From the NCBI RefSeq assembly GCF_003046185.1, contig NZ_PZZL01000002.1, forward strand, positions 186,001 through 250,000: a stretch of DNA of 64,000 nucleotides. The letters run 5' to 3'. Made by a program: the position numbers and the translations under genes. This document shows, piece by piece, positions 25,947 through 34,740 of the stretch. Within the stretch, counting starts at the first letter, position 1. The number at the start of each line of letters is the position of its first letter. Below the pieces are notes generated by a model that was not told the origin of the DNA, made no database searches, and saw only the letters and a list, made by a program, of their open reading frames with translations. The stretch is from Phreatobacter oligotrophus. GTDB lineage: Bacteria; Pseudomonadota; Alphaproteobacteria; Rhizobiales; Phreatobacteraceae.

Positions 25947-27055
25947 TGCCCTCGATCTCCGCCCGGTACTATGACGGGATCACCAGCCGCCGGCAGGCGG
26001 TGGAGGTCTCGCTGCATCCCGAGGGGCTCGCCATCTTCTCCGGCGAGGGCTTCGTGGTGGCGCGCTGGCCCTATGCCGCCATCCGCCGCATCGAGGGGTT
26101 CCGCGGCACGGGCCTCGCCATCACCCGCGTGCCGGAGCCGGGCTCGAGCGCCGAACCACGGCTCGAGGTCGACGACCCCGCCTTTGCCGCCGAGCTCTCC
26201 GCACGCGCGCCGCTGTCGCTCACCGGCGCAGAGGGCGGGCGGCGCGAGCGCCGGTCCGTGGTGCTCTGGGCGCTGGCGGCCGTGGTCTCGCTGATGGGCC
26301 TTGCCTATTGGGGCCTGCCGGCTCTGGCGAGCAGCATCGCACCGCTGGTGCCCGCCTCCGTCGAGCAAAGGCTCGGCGCGGCCATGGACCCGCAGGTCCG
26401 CACCGAGTTCGGCGGGCCGCGCGGCCTCAAGACCTGCTCGGCGCCGGCCGGCGTCGCCGCACTCGCCGATCTCGTCGGCCGCTACGAGCGGGCCGCCGGC
26501 CTCCACGTGCCGCTCACCGTGGTGGTGCTCGACAGCGGCATGGTCAACGCCTTCGCCCTGCCCGGCGGCTACATCTACGTCATGCGCGGCCTGATCGACA
26601 AAGCGCGCGGGCCCGACGAGGTGGCGGGCGTGCTCGGCCACGAGATCGGCCATGTGCGCCACCGCCACGGCCTGCAGGCGGCGATCCAGTCCGGCGGGCT
26701 CGCCTTCCTGCTCGGCACGGTGTTCGGCGATTTCGCCGGCGGCACGGCGATCCTCATCGCCTCGCGCACTCTGCTCTCCAGCGCCTTCTCGCGCGATGCC
26801 GAGCGGCAGGCCGACGCCTTCGGCGTGGACCTGATGCTGCGCGCCGGCGGCGATCCCGAAGGCCTTGCCCGCTTCTTCCGCATCGCCGGCGCCGACGGCA
26901 TGCCCGGCGTGCTCACCTGGCTGAACAGCCATCCGGCAGGCCCCGAGCGCGAGGCGGCGATCCGCAAGCTCGCCGAGAACAAGCCGGTGGTGGCCCCTGC
27001 CCTGTCGCCCGCGCAATGGCAGGCGCTGCGTGCTATCTGCAGCACGACCAGCTGA
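25946..27055 (+). CDS. Membrane-associated M48 family metallopeptidase
   Basis: The 369-residue product has an N-terminal domain of about 95 residues, a membrane segment at about 103-125, and a peptidase domain with the zinc motif HEIGH at 232-236 and downstream Glu in SRDAERQADAFGVD. NAFALPGGYIYVMRGL before the motif is the standard M48 strand. It is probably a periplasm-facing quality-control or processing protease. The ATG is fused to the upstream stop (TGATG), so translation is coupled to the DUF898 gene. A longer reading from 25778 overlaps DUF898 and was rejected. Confidence 0.92.
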   Translation: MPSISARYYDGITSRRQAVEVSLHPEGLAIFSGEGFVVARWPYAAIRRIEGFRGTGLAITRVPEPGSSAEPRLEVDDPAFAAELSARAPLSLTGAEGGRRERRSVVLWALAAVVSLMGLAYWGLPALASSIAPLVPASVEQRLGAAMDPQVRTEFGGPRGLKTCSAPAGVAALADLVGRYERAAGLHVPLTVVVLDSGMVNAFALPGGYIYVMRGLIDKARGPDEVAGVLGHEIGHVRHRHGLQAAIQSGGLAFLLGTVFGDFAGGTAILIASRTLLSSAFSRDAERQADAFGVDLMLRAGGDPEGLARFFRIAGADGMPGVLTWLNSHPAGPEREAAIRKLAENKPVVAPALSPAQWQALRAICSTTS

Positions 27056-27071
27056 GCCGGACCGAGCCCGC

Positions 27072-27854
27072 ATGCCGCGCAGACCTCTCGTCGAACCGAC
27101 CTCCCGCCTCGCCATCTGGGGCCTGAGGCTGGTGCTTGCCGGCATGGCGGTGATGCTGGTGGCCATCCTCGCCGCCCGCCTGGACCGGCTGGACGGCTAC
27201 CAGGCGGTGATCGCCCTCGCCCTCGGCCTCGCCATCGTCGCCATCGGCGTGCTGCTGGCGGTGCTCGGCGGCATCGTCATCTGGGTGACGGGCTATGGCG
27301 GCGCGCGGCGGGCGACGCTCGCCGTCGTGCTGGGCCTCGCCGTCTCGGCCTATCCCGTGGCGCTGATGGTCATTGGCCTCCGCCTGCCGGCGCTCAACGA
27401 CATCACCAGCGACCTCACCGATCCGCCGAGTTTCGGCATCGCCGCCATGGCCCGGCCCGCCAATGCCAATCCAGTCGCCTATCCCGCCGCCTTCGCGCCG
27501 GTGCAGCGGCGGATCTATCCGGAAATCCGCGGCATCGATGTCGACCTGCCGGCGGACAGCGTCAACGAGATCGTCAACGACCTCGTGGAATCGCGGCGCT
27601 GGACCGTGCTCGACCAGGTCGATTATCGCGGCCCCGACCGCGAGGGTCGGGTGGAGATGGTGACGCGCTCCCTGCTGCTGGGCTTTCGCGACGACATCGT
27701 CATCCGCATCCGCTCGGTGAACGGGCGCGCCCGCATCGACATGCGCTCGGCCGCGCGCTACGGACGGCAGGATTTCGGCGAAAACGCGCGGCGGACCATC
27801 GCCGCGCTCGACGAGATGCGGGTTGCGGCGCGGCGCGCCCAACGCGAACGATGA
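27072..27854 (+). CDS. DUF1499 membrane protein
   Basis: The 260-residue product has about three hydrophobic N-terminal helices (residues about 11-100). A soluble C-terminal DUF1499 domain follows, with DLTDPPSF, then YPEIRGIDVDLPADSV, and ending with DFGENARRTIAALDEMR. DUF1499 proteins are of unknown function and often envelope-linked. It starts 16 bases after the M48 gene and ends 9 bases before the M20 peptidase gene, so it belongs to the same operon. ATG 27072 is chosen although its ribosome site is weak; an upstream in-frame start at 27030 overlaps the M48 gene. Confidence 0.85.
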   Translation: MPRRPLVEPTSRLAIWGLRLVLAGMAVMLVAILAARLDRLDGYQAVIALALGLAIVAIGVLLAVLGGIVIWVTGYGGARRATLAVVLGLAVSAYPVALMVIGLRLPALNDITSDLTDPPSFGIAAMARPANANPVAYPAAFAPVQRRIYPEIRGIDVDLPADSVNEIVNDLVESRRWTVLDQVDYRGPDREGRVEMVTRSLLLGFRDDIVIRIRSVNGRARIDMRSAARYGRQDFGENARRTIAALDEMRVAARRAQRER

Positions 27855-27863
27855 GGGACTGAC

Positions 27864-29009
27864 ATGAGCATCCGGGCTGCGACCGTTCCGCTGCACGAGG
27901 ACGAGGTGATCGAGGGCATCCGCCGCTGGGTCTCGATCGAAAGCCCCACCCATGATCCGGCCGGCGTCGAGGCGGTGCTCGATGCTGTGGAGGACGATTT
28001 CAAGGGCCTGCCGGTGAGGTTCGACCGCGTTGCCGGCGTCGATGGCTATGGCGGGATCCTCAAGGTGTCGAGCGCGGAGGCTTCCAACGAGAAGCCGATC
28101 CTGGTCCTCACCCATATCGACACCGTGCACCCCAAGGGCACGCTGACCGGGCGCCTGCCCTTCCGGCGCGAAGGCGACAAGCTGTTCGGGCCGGGCCTCT
28201 ACGACATGAAGGGCGGCGCCTATCTGGCGGTTGCCGGCTATCGCGCGCTGGTGCGGGCCGGCGTGCCGACGGCGCGGCCAGTGACCTTCCTCTTCACCCC
28301 GGACGAGGAGGTCGGCAGCCCCACCTCCCGCGCCATGATCGAGGAAGAGGCCGCGAAGGCCGCCTATGTGCTGGTTACCGAGCCCGCCCGCGACGGCGGC
28401 CGGATCGTCACCGCCCGCAAGGGCGTCGGCCGCTTCACCCTCACCTGCACCGGCCGGCCCGCGCATGCGGGCGCGCGTCACCAGGACGGCCGCAGCGCCA
28501 TCCGCGAAATGGCGCACCAGATCCTCGCCATCGAGGGCATGACCGACTATGCGCGCGCCATCACCACCACCGTCGGCCTGGTGAAGGGCGGCACCGCCGC
28601 CAACGTCACGCCGGAGACCTGCACGGCGGAGATCGACCTGCGCGTGCCCGATCCGAAGGTGGGTGAGGAGATGGTCGCCCGCATCCTCGGCCTCCAGCCG
28701 GTGACGCCGGATGTGACCGTGACCGTCGAAGGCGGCATCAACCGCCCCGCCTATCCGAAGACCGAGACGATCGTGGCGCTCCTCGACCGCGCCAAGGCGG
28801 TTGCCCATGCCGTCGGCTTCGACCTTGAGGACTGCCCGATGACCGGCGGCGGCTCGGACGGCAATTTCACCGCGGCGCTCGGCGTGCCGACGCTGGACGG
28901 CCTCGGCATCGACGGCGCCGGCGCCCACACGCTCGAGGAGCACGGTCTGGTGTCCTCGATCCTGCCGCGGGCCCGTCTGCTTGCAGGCTTGATGGAAACG
29001 CTGAGGTAA
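27864..29009 (+). CDS. M20 family metallopeptidase (carboxypeptidase G2/ArgE-like)
   Basis: The 381-residue di-zinc peptidase/deacylase has its ligands visible as THIDTVHPKG (His and Asp), LYDMKGGAYLA (bridging Asp), TPDEEVGS (catalytic Glu and metal Glu) and a late His in GAGAHTLEEH. The dimerisation-domain His is in GRPAHAGARHQDG. It hydrolyses C-terminal glutamate or acyl-amino acids in the cytoplasm, with exact substrate unknown. It is the last gene of the DUF898-M48-DUF1499 run. Confidence 0.9.
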   Translation: MSIRAATVPLHEDEVIEGIRRWVSIESPTHDPAGVEAVLDAVEDDFKGLPVRFDRVAGVDGYGGILKVSSAEASNEKPILVLTHIDTVHPKGTLTGRLPFRREGDKLFGPGLYDMKGGAYLAVAGYRALVRAGVPTARPVTFLFTPDEEVGSPTSRAMIEEEAAKAAYVLVTEPARDGGRIVTARKGVGRFTLTCTGRPAHAGARHQDGRSAIREMAHQILAIEGMTDYARAITTTVGLVKGGTAANVTPETCTAEIDLRVPDPKVGEEMVARILGLQPVTPDVTVTVEGGINRPAYPKTETIVALLDRAKAVAHAVGFDLEDCPMTGGGSDGNFTAALGVPTLDGLGIDGAGAHTLEEHGLVSSILPRARLLAGLMETLR

Positions 29010-29061
29010 CCGCCACGCGCTAATGATCGTAGGGTCTGTCCTTCGAGGGAGCCCCCGCGAC

Positions 29062-29250
29062 ATGGCGGAAATGTGCGGCAACTGCCGGAACTATCTGGAT
29101 TCGCGCGGGATCTGCCGCGCCCACCCCCCGACCGCCAAGGACGACGGCTCGGCACGCTGGCCGTCGGTCTCACGCAGCGACTGGTGCGGGGAGTACAAGG
29201 TGGTGCCGCCGCCCGTGAACCAGGGCCTGCGCAAGCTCGCCTCCGCCTGA
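29062..29250 (+). CDS. Small four-cysteine protein, putative zinc-binding
   Basis: This 62-residue protein contains CGNC near the N-terminus, then GICRAH and DWCGEY, giving a CxxC...C...C set suited to one zinc ion (rubredoxin/zinc-ribbon style). The Trp before the last Cys and the polar termini suggest a soluble cytoplasmic protein. I chose ATG 29062, directly before the CGNC segment, over 29023; GGGAG lies about 10 bases upstream. It follows the M20 gene by about 50 bases and converges with the next small gene. No known function. Confidence 0.6.
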   Translation: MAEMCGNCRNYLDSRGICRAHPPTAKDDGSARWPSVSRSDWCGEYKVVPPPVNQGLRKLASA

Positions 29251-29253
29251 GGT

Positions 29254-29466
29254 TCAGGGCAGGCTGGCGGACCAAAAGCCCCAGTACAGCATCAGCAGCA
29301 CGAAGGCCGCCCCAAGGCTGGCGATGAGCACCCACAGCACCGGCTTGCCGGTGACGGCCGAGCGCGCCGTGTCGGTGCCGATCACCTGCGGCCCCGGTGC
29401 GTCATAGGACGGCGGCGGATGCTGGCGGCGATCCGGTTCGACGAGGTCGGGGGATTTTTCGGCCAT
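29254..29466 (-). CDS. Small single-span membrane protein
   Basis: The 70-residue product has a polar, proline-rich N-terminus (HPPPSYDAPGP) and one C-terminal membrane helix (VLWVLIASLGAAFVLLMLYW). It is preceded by a strong AGGAGAG. The topology suggests the N-terminus in the cytoplasm. I do not recognise a family. Its stop lies 4 bases from the stop of the convergent four-cysteine gene. Confidence 0.6.
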   Translation of the reverse strand: MAEKSPDLVEPDRRQHPPPSYDAPGPQVIGTDTARSAVTGKPVLWVLIASLGAAFVLLMLYWGFWSASLP

Positions 29467-29530
29467 CTGGCTCTCCTGAGGTCGCAGGAGAAACGTGGCG
29501 CGGGGACAAGGGGTTCCGGCGGCGGCCCGT

Positions 29531-29803
29531 TCAGCGCGACGGCAGGCGTGTGAGACCGCTGGCCTGCATGTAGCGGGAGTTCAGGTCGAAGGCGCGCACC
29601 ACCAGGTCCTGGACCCCACGGATCAGCGCCAGCTTGGTGTCAGCATCGAGAGCGCCGCCATCGATGAGTTCGGCGACCTTGCCGAGCGCGGAGGTGGCGT
29701 CGGCCAGGGTGCGAACCACATGGACCGGGCTCGCCGGATCGTAAGAGGGCGCCTCCTCCGAACCGAACAGCGCCACCACGTTGCCGCGTTGCATGCTCAC
29801 CAT
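29531..29803 (-). CDS. Small hypothetical protein
   Basis: The 90-residue soluble protein opens with MVSMQRGNVVALFGSEEAPSY, followed by two amphipathic helices (VVRTLADATSALGKVAELID and ALIRGVQDLVVRAFDLNSRY). It has no cysteine and no signal peptide. ATG 29803 is favoured by GGGAG upstream; an alternative is 29794. Upstream, 29804-30007 holds no gene, only an A+T-richer stretch that may carry its promoter. Confidence 0.5.
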   Translation of the reverse strand: MVSMQRGNVVALFGSEEAPSYDPASPVHVVRTLADATSALGKVAELIDGGALDADTKLALIRGVQDLVVRAFDLNSRYMQASGLTRLPSR

Positions 29804-30007
29804 CGGATACTCCCTGCCTATTTCCTGTGCACCCCACAAGGATTAGACGGACAGCGTGAACAGAGGGTTAAGCTTACCCTACGGAATGTATCTTATGTGA
29901 TGCAGACCTGACGCGCCGCGGAAACCGAGCGCCAAGCGTCGCGGGCTCGTAAGGCCTTCAAAATGTCAGGAGCTGCTCGCGTAGGCCCGACCGCGCCCGG
30001 AGGCCGC

Positions 30008-30084
30008 TGGTCGGAGTGGCAGGATTTGAACCTGCGACCCCCACGTCCCGAACGTGGTGCGCTACCAGACTGCGCTACACTCCG
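30008..30084 (-). tRNA. tRNA-Pro (anticodon CGG)
   Basis: The minus strand shows a full cloverleaf. The acceptor CGGAGTG/CACTCCG is followed by A73 and an encoded CCA. The anticodon stem CCACG/CGTGG has loop TTCGGGA, anticodon CGG. The T-arm is GGTTCAAATCC. Total length with CCA is 77 bases. Predicted proteins that run through this segment on either strand are artefacts. Confidence 0.96.
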
Positions 30085-30207
30085 CCTCGCGAACAGGCCG
30101 CGTGTATAGCGATGCCTCTGCCGCGGCGCAACCCCCGTCAGGCCGGCTTTCGACAAGATGCCGGCCATGCCTCGACGGGGCCGGCGAGCGGTGGTTGGAT
30201 AGGGCTC

Positions 30208-31050
30208 ATGAGCCGATATTCATTCGATGCCATCGCCTTCGCCGGCGGCGGCAACCGCTGTTACTGGCAGGGCGGGTTCTGGGACGCCTTCACCGCCATC
30301 CGCCCGCAGAATCCGTCGCTGGTGGTCGGGGTCTCGGCCGGCGCCTTCCAGGCCTGCTTCTCGCTCATCGGCGAAGGCGACCGCGTCCGCAGCATCGTCC
30401 TGGAGGCCTGCGCCACGATCGAGCGGGAGCTTGACTGGGGCCGGCTCCTGAAGGGGCGCTCCCCCTTCGTGGTCGCCGACCTCTATCGCGATCTCATCGC
30501 CACGGTCTTCGGCCCGCTGGAGCTCGCCGCGCTCCGGGCGGCGCCGGAAATCCTGATCCAGGTGACGCATCCGCCGCGCTGGATGCCGGCCATGGTCGCG
30601 GCCTATGCGGCCATCGGCGCCTACCAGGTCGAAAAGGTCGTGCTCGGCGCCGCCCATTCCCGCGCGGGGCGCCATGTCGGCCTCACCGCCGGCCACGTCT
30701 CCACGCATCAGCTGGAGACGCCCGAGGCGCTGGTGGAGGCGCTGATGGGCACGGCCGCAGTGCCGCCCTTCATGCCCGTCGGGCGCATCGATGGACGGCC
30801 GGCCCTTGATGGCGGGCTGGTCGACAACCCGCCGATCGATCGCATCGCGACGGTCGAGGCCAAAGGCGGGCGGACGCTGGTGCTGACGACCCGGGCGGGC
30901 AAGACCATTCCGGCGACGGAGACGCGGACGGTGGTGCAGCCCTCCGTGCCGATCGTCACCAGCCGCTTCGCGGTGACGGATGGCGAGGCCATCCGCGCGG
31001 CCTACGAGCTTGGCCTGAAGGACGGCGAGGCTTTCGCGCGAAGCCTGTGA
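30208..31050 (+). CDS. Patatin-like phospholipase
   Basis: The 280-residue protein has the Ser-Asp dyad of the patatin family. The oxyanion-hole glycines are in AFAGGGNRCYW (residues 10-20), the nucleophile Ser43 is in VGVSAGAFQA, and Asp201 is in ALDGGLVDNPP. It should release fatty acids from membrane lipids or related esters. No signal peptide is present. ATG 30208 is the first start after the tRNA gene; a longer reading to 30016 would overlap tRNA-Pro. It converges on the HAD gene, leaving 4 bases between stops. Confidence 0.9.
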   Translation: MSRYSFDAIAFAGGGNRCYWQGGFWDAFTAIRPQNPSLVVGVSAGAFQACFSLIGEGDRVRSIVLEACATIERELDWGRLLKGRSPFVVADLYRDLIATVFGPLELAALRAAPEILIQVTHPPRWMPAMVAAYAAIGAYQVEKVVLGAAHSRAGRHVGLTAGHVSTHQLETPEALVEALMGTAAVPPFMPVGRIDGRPALDGGLVDNPPIDRIATVEAKGGRTLVLTTRAGKTIPATETRTVVQPSVPIVTSRFAVTDGEAIRAAYELGLKDGEAFARSL

Positions 31051-31054
31051 GGGC

Positions 31055-31759
31055 TCAGACGCGGGAATCGAGCCAGGCCTCCAGCTCCATGAAGGAGGGC
31101 AGCACCACGTCGGCATGGTCGGCGAAGCCGTCCGGCACCAGCGGCCCCGAGGTGACGCCCACGGCGATGACCCCGGCGGCGCGGGCGGCATGCATGTCGT
31201 GAAGGCTGTCGCCGATCAGCACGACCTCCTGTGGCGCCATCTGCCAGGCATCAAGAAAAGCGGTGATCTGGCCGGGGGCGGGCTTGCGGCCATGGCCTGA
31301 ATCCCAGCCGACGATGAAATCGAAATGGTGGTCGATGCCGAGCCGCGCGGTCTGGCTGCGGGCGCCGTTCTCGGAATCGTTGGTGACGACGCCGAGGACC
31401 AGGCCGCGCGCCTTGAGGGCGCCGATGGCGCCGGCCGGATCGCCGATGGGAGTGAGGCCGGCGAGCCCTTCCTCGACGAAGAGCACGTCCATTGCGTCGG
31501 TGAAGGCGGAGGAGAAGGGCCGACCGAGCGCCTCAGCCCAGAGCGGGCCGTAATCGGCTGACGAGCCGGCGACGAGCGGCGAGGTAGGCCGGAAGCGCAT
31601 CGCCGCCTCGTCGAACTCGGAGACGGCCATCAGGCGCTCGACGCCGGCGCGGTCGCCCTGCGCCATGCGTTCCATGACGCGGAAGGCCGCGGGTCCCCAG
31701 GTGCGGTCGAAATCGACGAAGGTGCCGTCCTTGTCGAAGAGAATGGCGCGAATGGTCAT
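31055..31759 (-). CDS. HAD-family hydrolase (phosphoglycolate phosphatase-like)
   Basis: The 234-residue HAD phosphatase has nucleophile Asp9 and acid/base Asp11 in LFDKDGT. The motif II/III region is GVVTNDSENGARSQ with Lys in GRKPAPGQ, and motif IV is VLIGDSLHDMHAARAAG. The cap inserted between motifs I and II is the helical Gph type. It dephosphorylates a small phospho-compound. The start at 31759 follows GAGGAGCCCC. It is divergent from thrC, with a 138-base region between. Confidence 0.88.
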   Translation of the reverse strand: MTIRAILFDKDGTFVDFDRTWGPAAFRVMERMAQGDRAGVERLMAVSEFDEAAMRFRPTSPLVAGSSADYGPLWAEALGRPFSSAFTDAMDVLFVEEGLAGLTPIGDPAGAIGALKARGLVLGVVTNDSENGARSQTARLGIDHHFDFIVGWDSGHGRKPAPGQITAFLDAWQMAPQEVVLIGDSLHDMHAARAAGVIAVGVTSGPLVPDGFADHADVVLPSFMELEAWLDSRV

Positions 31760-31897
31760 GCGGGGCTCCTCGCCCGTCCCTGTGACACGGGCATGACGGA
31801 CGGTCCAGCAAGGACGCGGCCGTGCTGCGGACTTGCCTTGGCCGGCCGGTGGGCCTAATCCCGCCGGGACCAATGCCGAGGCGCCGGAGATCCCGCC

Positions 31898-33310
31898 ATG
31901 CGCTACATCTCGACCCGGGGCGAGGCTCCGGTCCTCAACTTTCCCGACGCGCTGCTGGCGGGCCTTGCCCGCGACGGCGGCCTCTATGTGCCGGAGACCT
32001 GGCCGACGCTGTCGCCCGAGGCCATCGGGGCCCTGTCCGGCCAGCCCTATCCGGAAATCGCCCGCCGCGTGCTCGCCCCCTTCGTCGCCGGCTCCATCGC
32101 CGAGGCCGATCTGTCGCGCATGATCGACGAGGCCTATGCCAGCTTCCGCCATCCGGCGGTGACGCCGCTGGTGCAGCTGTCGCCCTCCGAATGGGTGCTG
32201 GAGCTGTTCCACGGGCCGACGCTGGCCTTCAAGGACTGCGCCATGCAGCTCCTCGGGCGGCTGATGGACCATGTGCTGAAGGCCCGCGGCCAGCGCGCCA
32301 CCATCGTCGGCGCCACCTCGGGCGATACAGGCGGCGCCGCCATCGAGGCCTTCAAGGGCCTCGACCAGGTGGATGTGGTGATCCTCTTCCCCGACGGGCG
32401 CGTCTCCGACGTGCAGCGGCGGATGATGACCACGGTGGACGCGCCGAACGTTCATGCTGTGGCCATCGACGGCACGTTCGATGACTGCCAGGCCATCGTG
32501 AAGGGCCTGTTCAACAACCATGCCTTCCGCGACCGTGTGCGCCTGTCCGGCGTCAACTCGATCAACTGGGCGCGGATCGTGGCGCAGGTCGTCTATTACT
32601 TCGTCGCCGGCGCTGCCCTCGGCGCGCCGGGCCGCGCCGCGCGCTACGTCGTGCCGACCGGCAATTTCGGCGATGTCTTCGCCGGCTATGTGGCGAAGCG
32701 CATGGGCCTGCCGGTGAGCGAGCTCGTGGTCGCCACCAACGTCAACGACATCCTGGAGCGCACCCTGCGCACCGGCCGCTACGAGGTGACGGGGGTCGTG
32801 CCGACCTCCTCGCCCTCCATGGACATCCAGGTCTCCTCCAATTTCGAGCGCCTGCTGTTCGACGCCGAAGGCCGCGATGCCGGCGCGGTGCGGCGGATGA
32901 TGGCGGGGCTTGCCCAGTCCAAGAGCTTCTCCATCGGCGAGACGGCGCTGGCCGCCATCCGCAAGGAATTCGCCGCGGCGCGGGCCGACGAGGCGGAGGT
33001 CTCCGGCACCATTCGCACGACGCTCGAAGAGGCGGGCTATCTGCTCGATCCGCACACGGCTGTCGGTGTCGTCGCCGCGCGCAAGGTGGCGGCCGACCCG
33101 TCCGTGCCGACCGTGGTGTTGTCGACCGCCCATCCCGCCAAGTTCCCCGACGCGGTGGAGGCGGCCTCCGGCGTTCGCCCGGCGCTGCCGGCCTGGCTCG
33201 GCGACCTCATGACGCGTGAGGAGCGCATCGCCCACCTGCCGAACGCCCAGGAGGCGGTGGAGGCCTATGTGCTGGAGAAGACCCGCGCAGCGGTAGCCGG
33301 CGCGGCGTGA
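31898..33310 (+). CDS. thrC: Threonine synthase
   Basis: ThrC is a PLP enzyme that turns O-phospho-L-homoserine into L-threonine. The 470-residue protein belongs to the long type (fungal/gram-negative), opening with MRYISTRGEAPVLNFPDALL. The PLP Lys112 lies in HGPTLAFKDCAMQ. The cofactor phosphate loop is in VVPTGNFGDVFAGYVAKRMGLP, and GATSGDTGGAAIEAF binds substrate. GGAGATCCCGCC precedes ATG. It ends 3 bases before the stop of convergent livF. It consumes the same branch-point precursor family that feeds metZ at 44606. Confidence 0.96.
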   Translation: MRYISTRGEAPVLNFPDALLAGLARDGGLYVPETWPTLSPEAIGALSGQPYPEIARRVLAPFVAGSIAEADLSRMIDEAYASFRHPAVTPLVQLSPSEWVLELFHGPTLAFKDCAMQLLGRLMDHVLKARGQRATIVGATSGDTGGAAIEAFKGLDQVDVVILFPDGRVSDVQRRMMTTVDAPNVHAVAIDGTFDDCQAIVKGLFNNHAFRDRVRLSGVNSINWARIVAQVVYYFVAGAALGAPGRAARYVVPTGNFGDVFAGYVAKRMGLPVSELVVATNVNDILERTLRTGRYEVTGVVPTSSPSMDIQVSSNFERLLFDAEGRDAGAVRRMMAGLAQSKSFSIGETALAAIRKEFAAARADEAEVSGTIRTTLEEAGYLLDPHTAVGVVAARKVAADPSVPTVVLSTAHPAKFPDAVEAASGVRPALPAWLGDLMTREERIAHLPNAQEAVEAYVLEKTRAAVAGAA

Positions 33311-33313
33311 GGG

Positions 33314-34018
33314 TCACATCCCGAGGTAGGCCTTGCGGACCCCGTCATCGGCAAGCAGCGCCTCGCCGGTGCCGGACAGGGTGATCCGGCCGTTCTCCAG
33401 CACATAGCCGCGGCTGGCGAGCCGGAGTGACACCGCGACGTTCTGCTCGACGAGGACGCAGGTGAGCCCGCCCTCGGCGAGGTCGCGGATCGTACGCAGC
33501 ACGTCCTGCACCACGGCAGGGGCGAGACCGAGCGAGGGCTCGTCGAACATGACGAGTTCAGGCTCGCCCATCAGGCAGCGGCCGATGGCGAGCATCTGCT
33601 GCTCGCCGCCGGAGAGCGTACCGGCGGCCTGGCCTGCGCGCTCCTTGAGGCGCGGGAACATGCTGTAGACGCGCTCGAGGTTGCGGGCCTTGTGGCGGCG
33701 GGCGCGCGGGATCATCGCGCCCATGGCGAGGTTCTCGGCGACCGAGAGCGTCGGGAAGACCTGCCGGCCTTCCGCCACCTGGCCGATGCCGAGATCGCAG
33801 ACCTCATGACTCGGCAGGCCGGTGATGTCGCGGTCCTTGAAGCGGATGGTTCCCGCCGCCGGCTGGTGCATGCCGGCGATGGTGCGGATGAGCGAGGTCT
33901 TGCCGGCGCCGTTGGCGCCAACGATGGCGACGATGGCGCGCTCCGGCACCTCCAGCGAGACCTTGTCGAGGGCCTGGGCGTCGCCGTGGAACACGTCGAT
34001 GTCGTGGACGAACAGCAT
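33314..34018 (-). CDS. livF: Branched-chain amino-acid ABC transporter ATPase LivF
   Basis: The 234-residue ABC ATPase shows Walker A GANGAGKTS (about residues 35-43), signature LSGGEQQMLAIGRCL, Walker B LVMFDEPSLGLAP, and the LivF-specific end (GEALLADDGVRKAYLGM). It pairs with LivG to power LivHM. The ATG overlaps the livG stop (ATGA). It is the last gene of the operon livK-(vapBC)-livHMGF. The substrate may be any hydrophobic amino acid, amide or related acid. Confidence 0.93.
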   Translation of the reverse strand: MLFVHDIDVFHGDAQALDKVSLEVPERAIVAIVGANGAGKTSLIRTIAGMHQPAAGTIRFKDRDITGLPSHEVCDLGIGQVAEGRQVFPTLSVAENLAMGAMIPRARRHKARNLERVYSMFPRLKERAGQAAGTLSGGEQQMLAIGRCLMGEPELVMFDEPSLGLAPAVVQDVLRTIRDLAEGGLTCVLVEQNVAVSLRLASRGYVLENGRITLSGTGEALLADDGVRKAYLGM

Positions 34019-34740
34019 CAGAGCGCCTCCGCTCCGAGGTAGCTTTCGAGCACCTTGGGGTGGCGCGTGACCTCCTCCGGCGTGCCCTCGGCGATGGTGG
34101 CGCCGTGGTGCAGCACGTGGATGCGCCCCGCCAGCGCCATGGTGGCGCGCATGACGTGCTCGATGAGCAGGATCGTCACTCCCGAGCGGTTGATCTCGCG
34201 CAGGATGGCGACGATGCGGTCGACCTCGGTGGGCCTGAGGCCGGCCATGACCTCGTCGAGGAGCAGGAGCCGCGGGCCGGTGGCCAGCGCGCGGGCGCAT
34301 TCGAGGCGCTTGCGGTCCGGCAGGGTCAGGGACTTCGCCTTGGCGTCGCGCCGCTCCCAGAGATCGAGCTGGCGCAGCACCTCACCGGCATGGGCGCGGG
34401 CGGCCTCCATGTCGGGCGCGCGCATCATGGCGCCGATGGTGGCGTTCTCGAGGACCGTGAGTTCGGGGAAGGGCCTGACGATCTGGAAGGTGCGGGCAAG
34501 GCCCCGCTGGCAGAGCTCGTGCGGGGCGAGCCCGTCGGCGCGCTCGCCGGCAAAGGTGATGGACCCCGTGTCCGGCTTCATCACCCCGGCGATCATGTTG
34601 AAGAGCGTCGTCTTGCCGGCGCCGTTCGGGCCGATGACAGCGAAGATCTCGCCCTCGTCGACGGTGAGGGAGACGCTATCGACGGCGGTCAGGCCGCGGA
34701 AGCGCTTGGTGACGCCGCGGACGTCGAGGAGCACGCTCAT
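34018..34740 (-). CDS. livG: Branched-chain amino-acid ABC transporter ATPase LivG
   Basis: The 240-residue ABC ATPase shows Walker A GPNGAGKTT, the LivG-type Q-loop region GLARTFQIVRPFPELTVLEN, and Walker B LLLLDEVMAGLRP. The signature segment reads SLTLPDRKRLECARAL: the canonical LSGG has become LTLPD, a known LivG variation. ATG 34740 overlaps the livM stop (ATGA) and livF overlaps its own stop, so all are translationally coupled. Confidence 0.93.
   Translation of the reverse strand: MSVLLDVRGVTKRFRGLTAVDSVSLTVDEGEIFAVIGPNGAGKTTLFNMIAGVMKPDTGSITFAGERADGLAPHELCQRGLARTFQIVRPFPELTVLENATIGAMMRAPDMEAARAHAGEVLRQLDLWERRDAKAKSLTLPDRKRLECARALATGPRLLLLDEVMAGLRPTEVDRIVAILREINRSGVTILLIEHVMRATMALAGRIHVLHHGATIAEGTPEEVTRHPKVLESYLGAEAL

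Noticed and set aside
29869-29885. Near-palindrome GGGTTAAGCTTACCC as an operator
   Set aside because: The symmetry breaks outside TAAGCTTA, and it is not placed near a credible promoter.
29893-30207. Short frames on both strands across 29893-30207, including a 64-codon extension of the patatin gene
   Set aside because: They read through tRNA-Pro, whose cloverleaf is complete; the patatin core begins at 30208.
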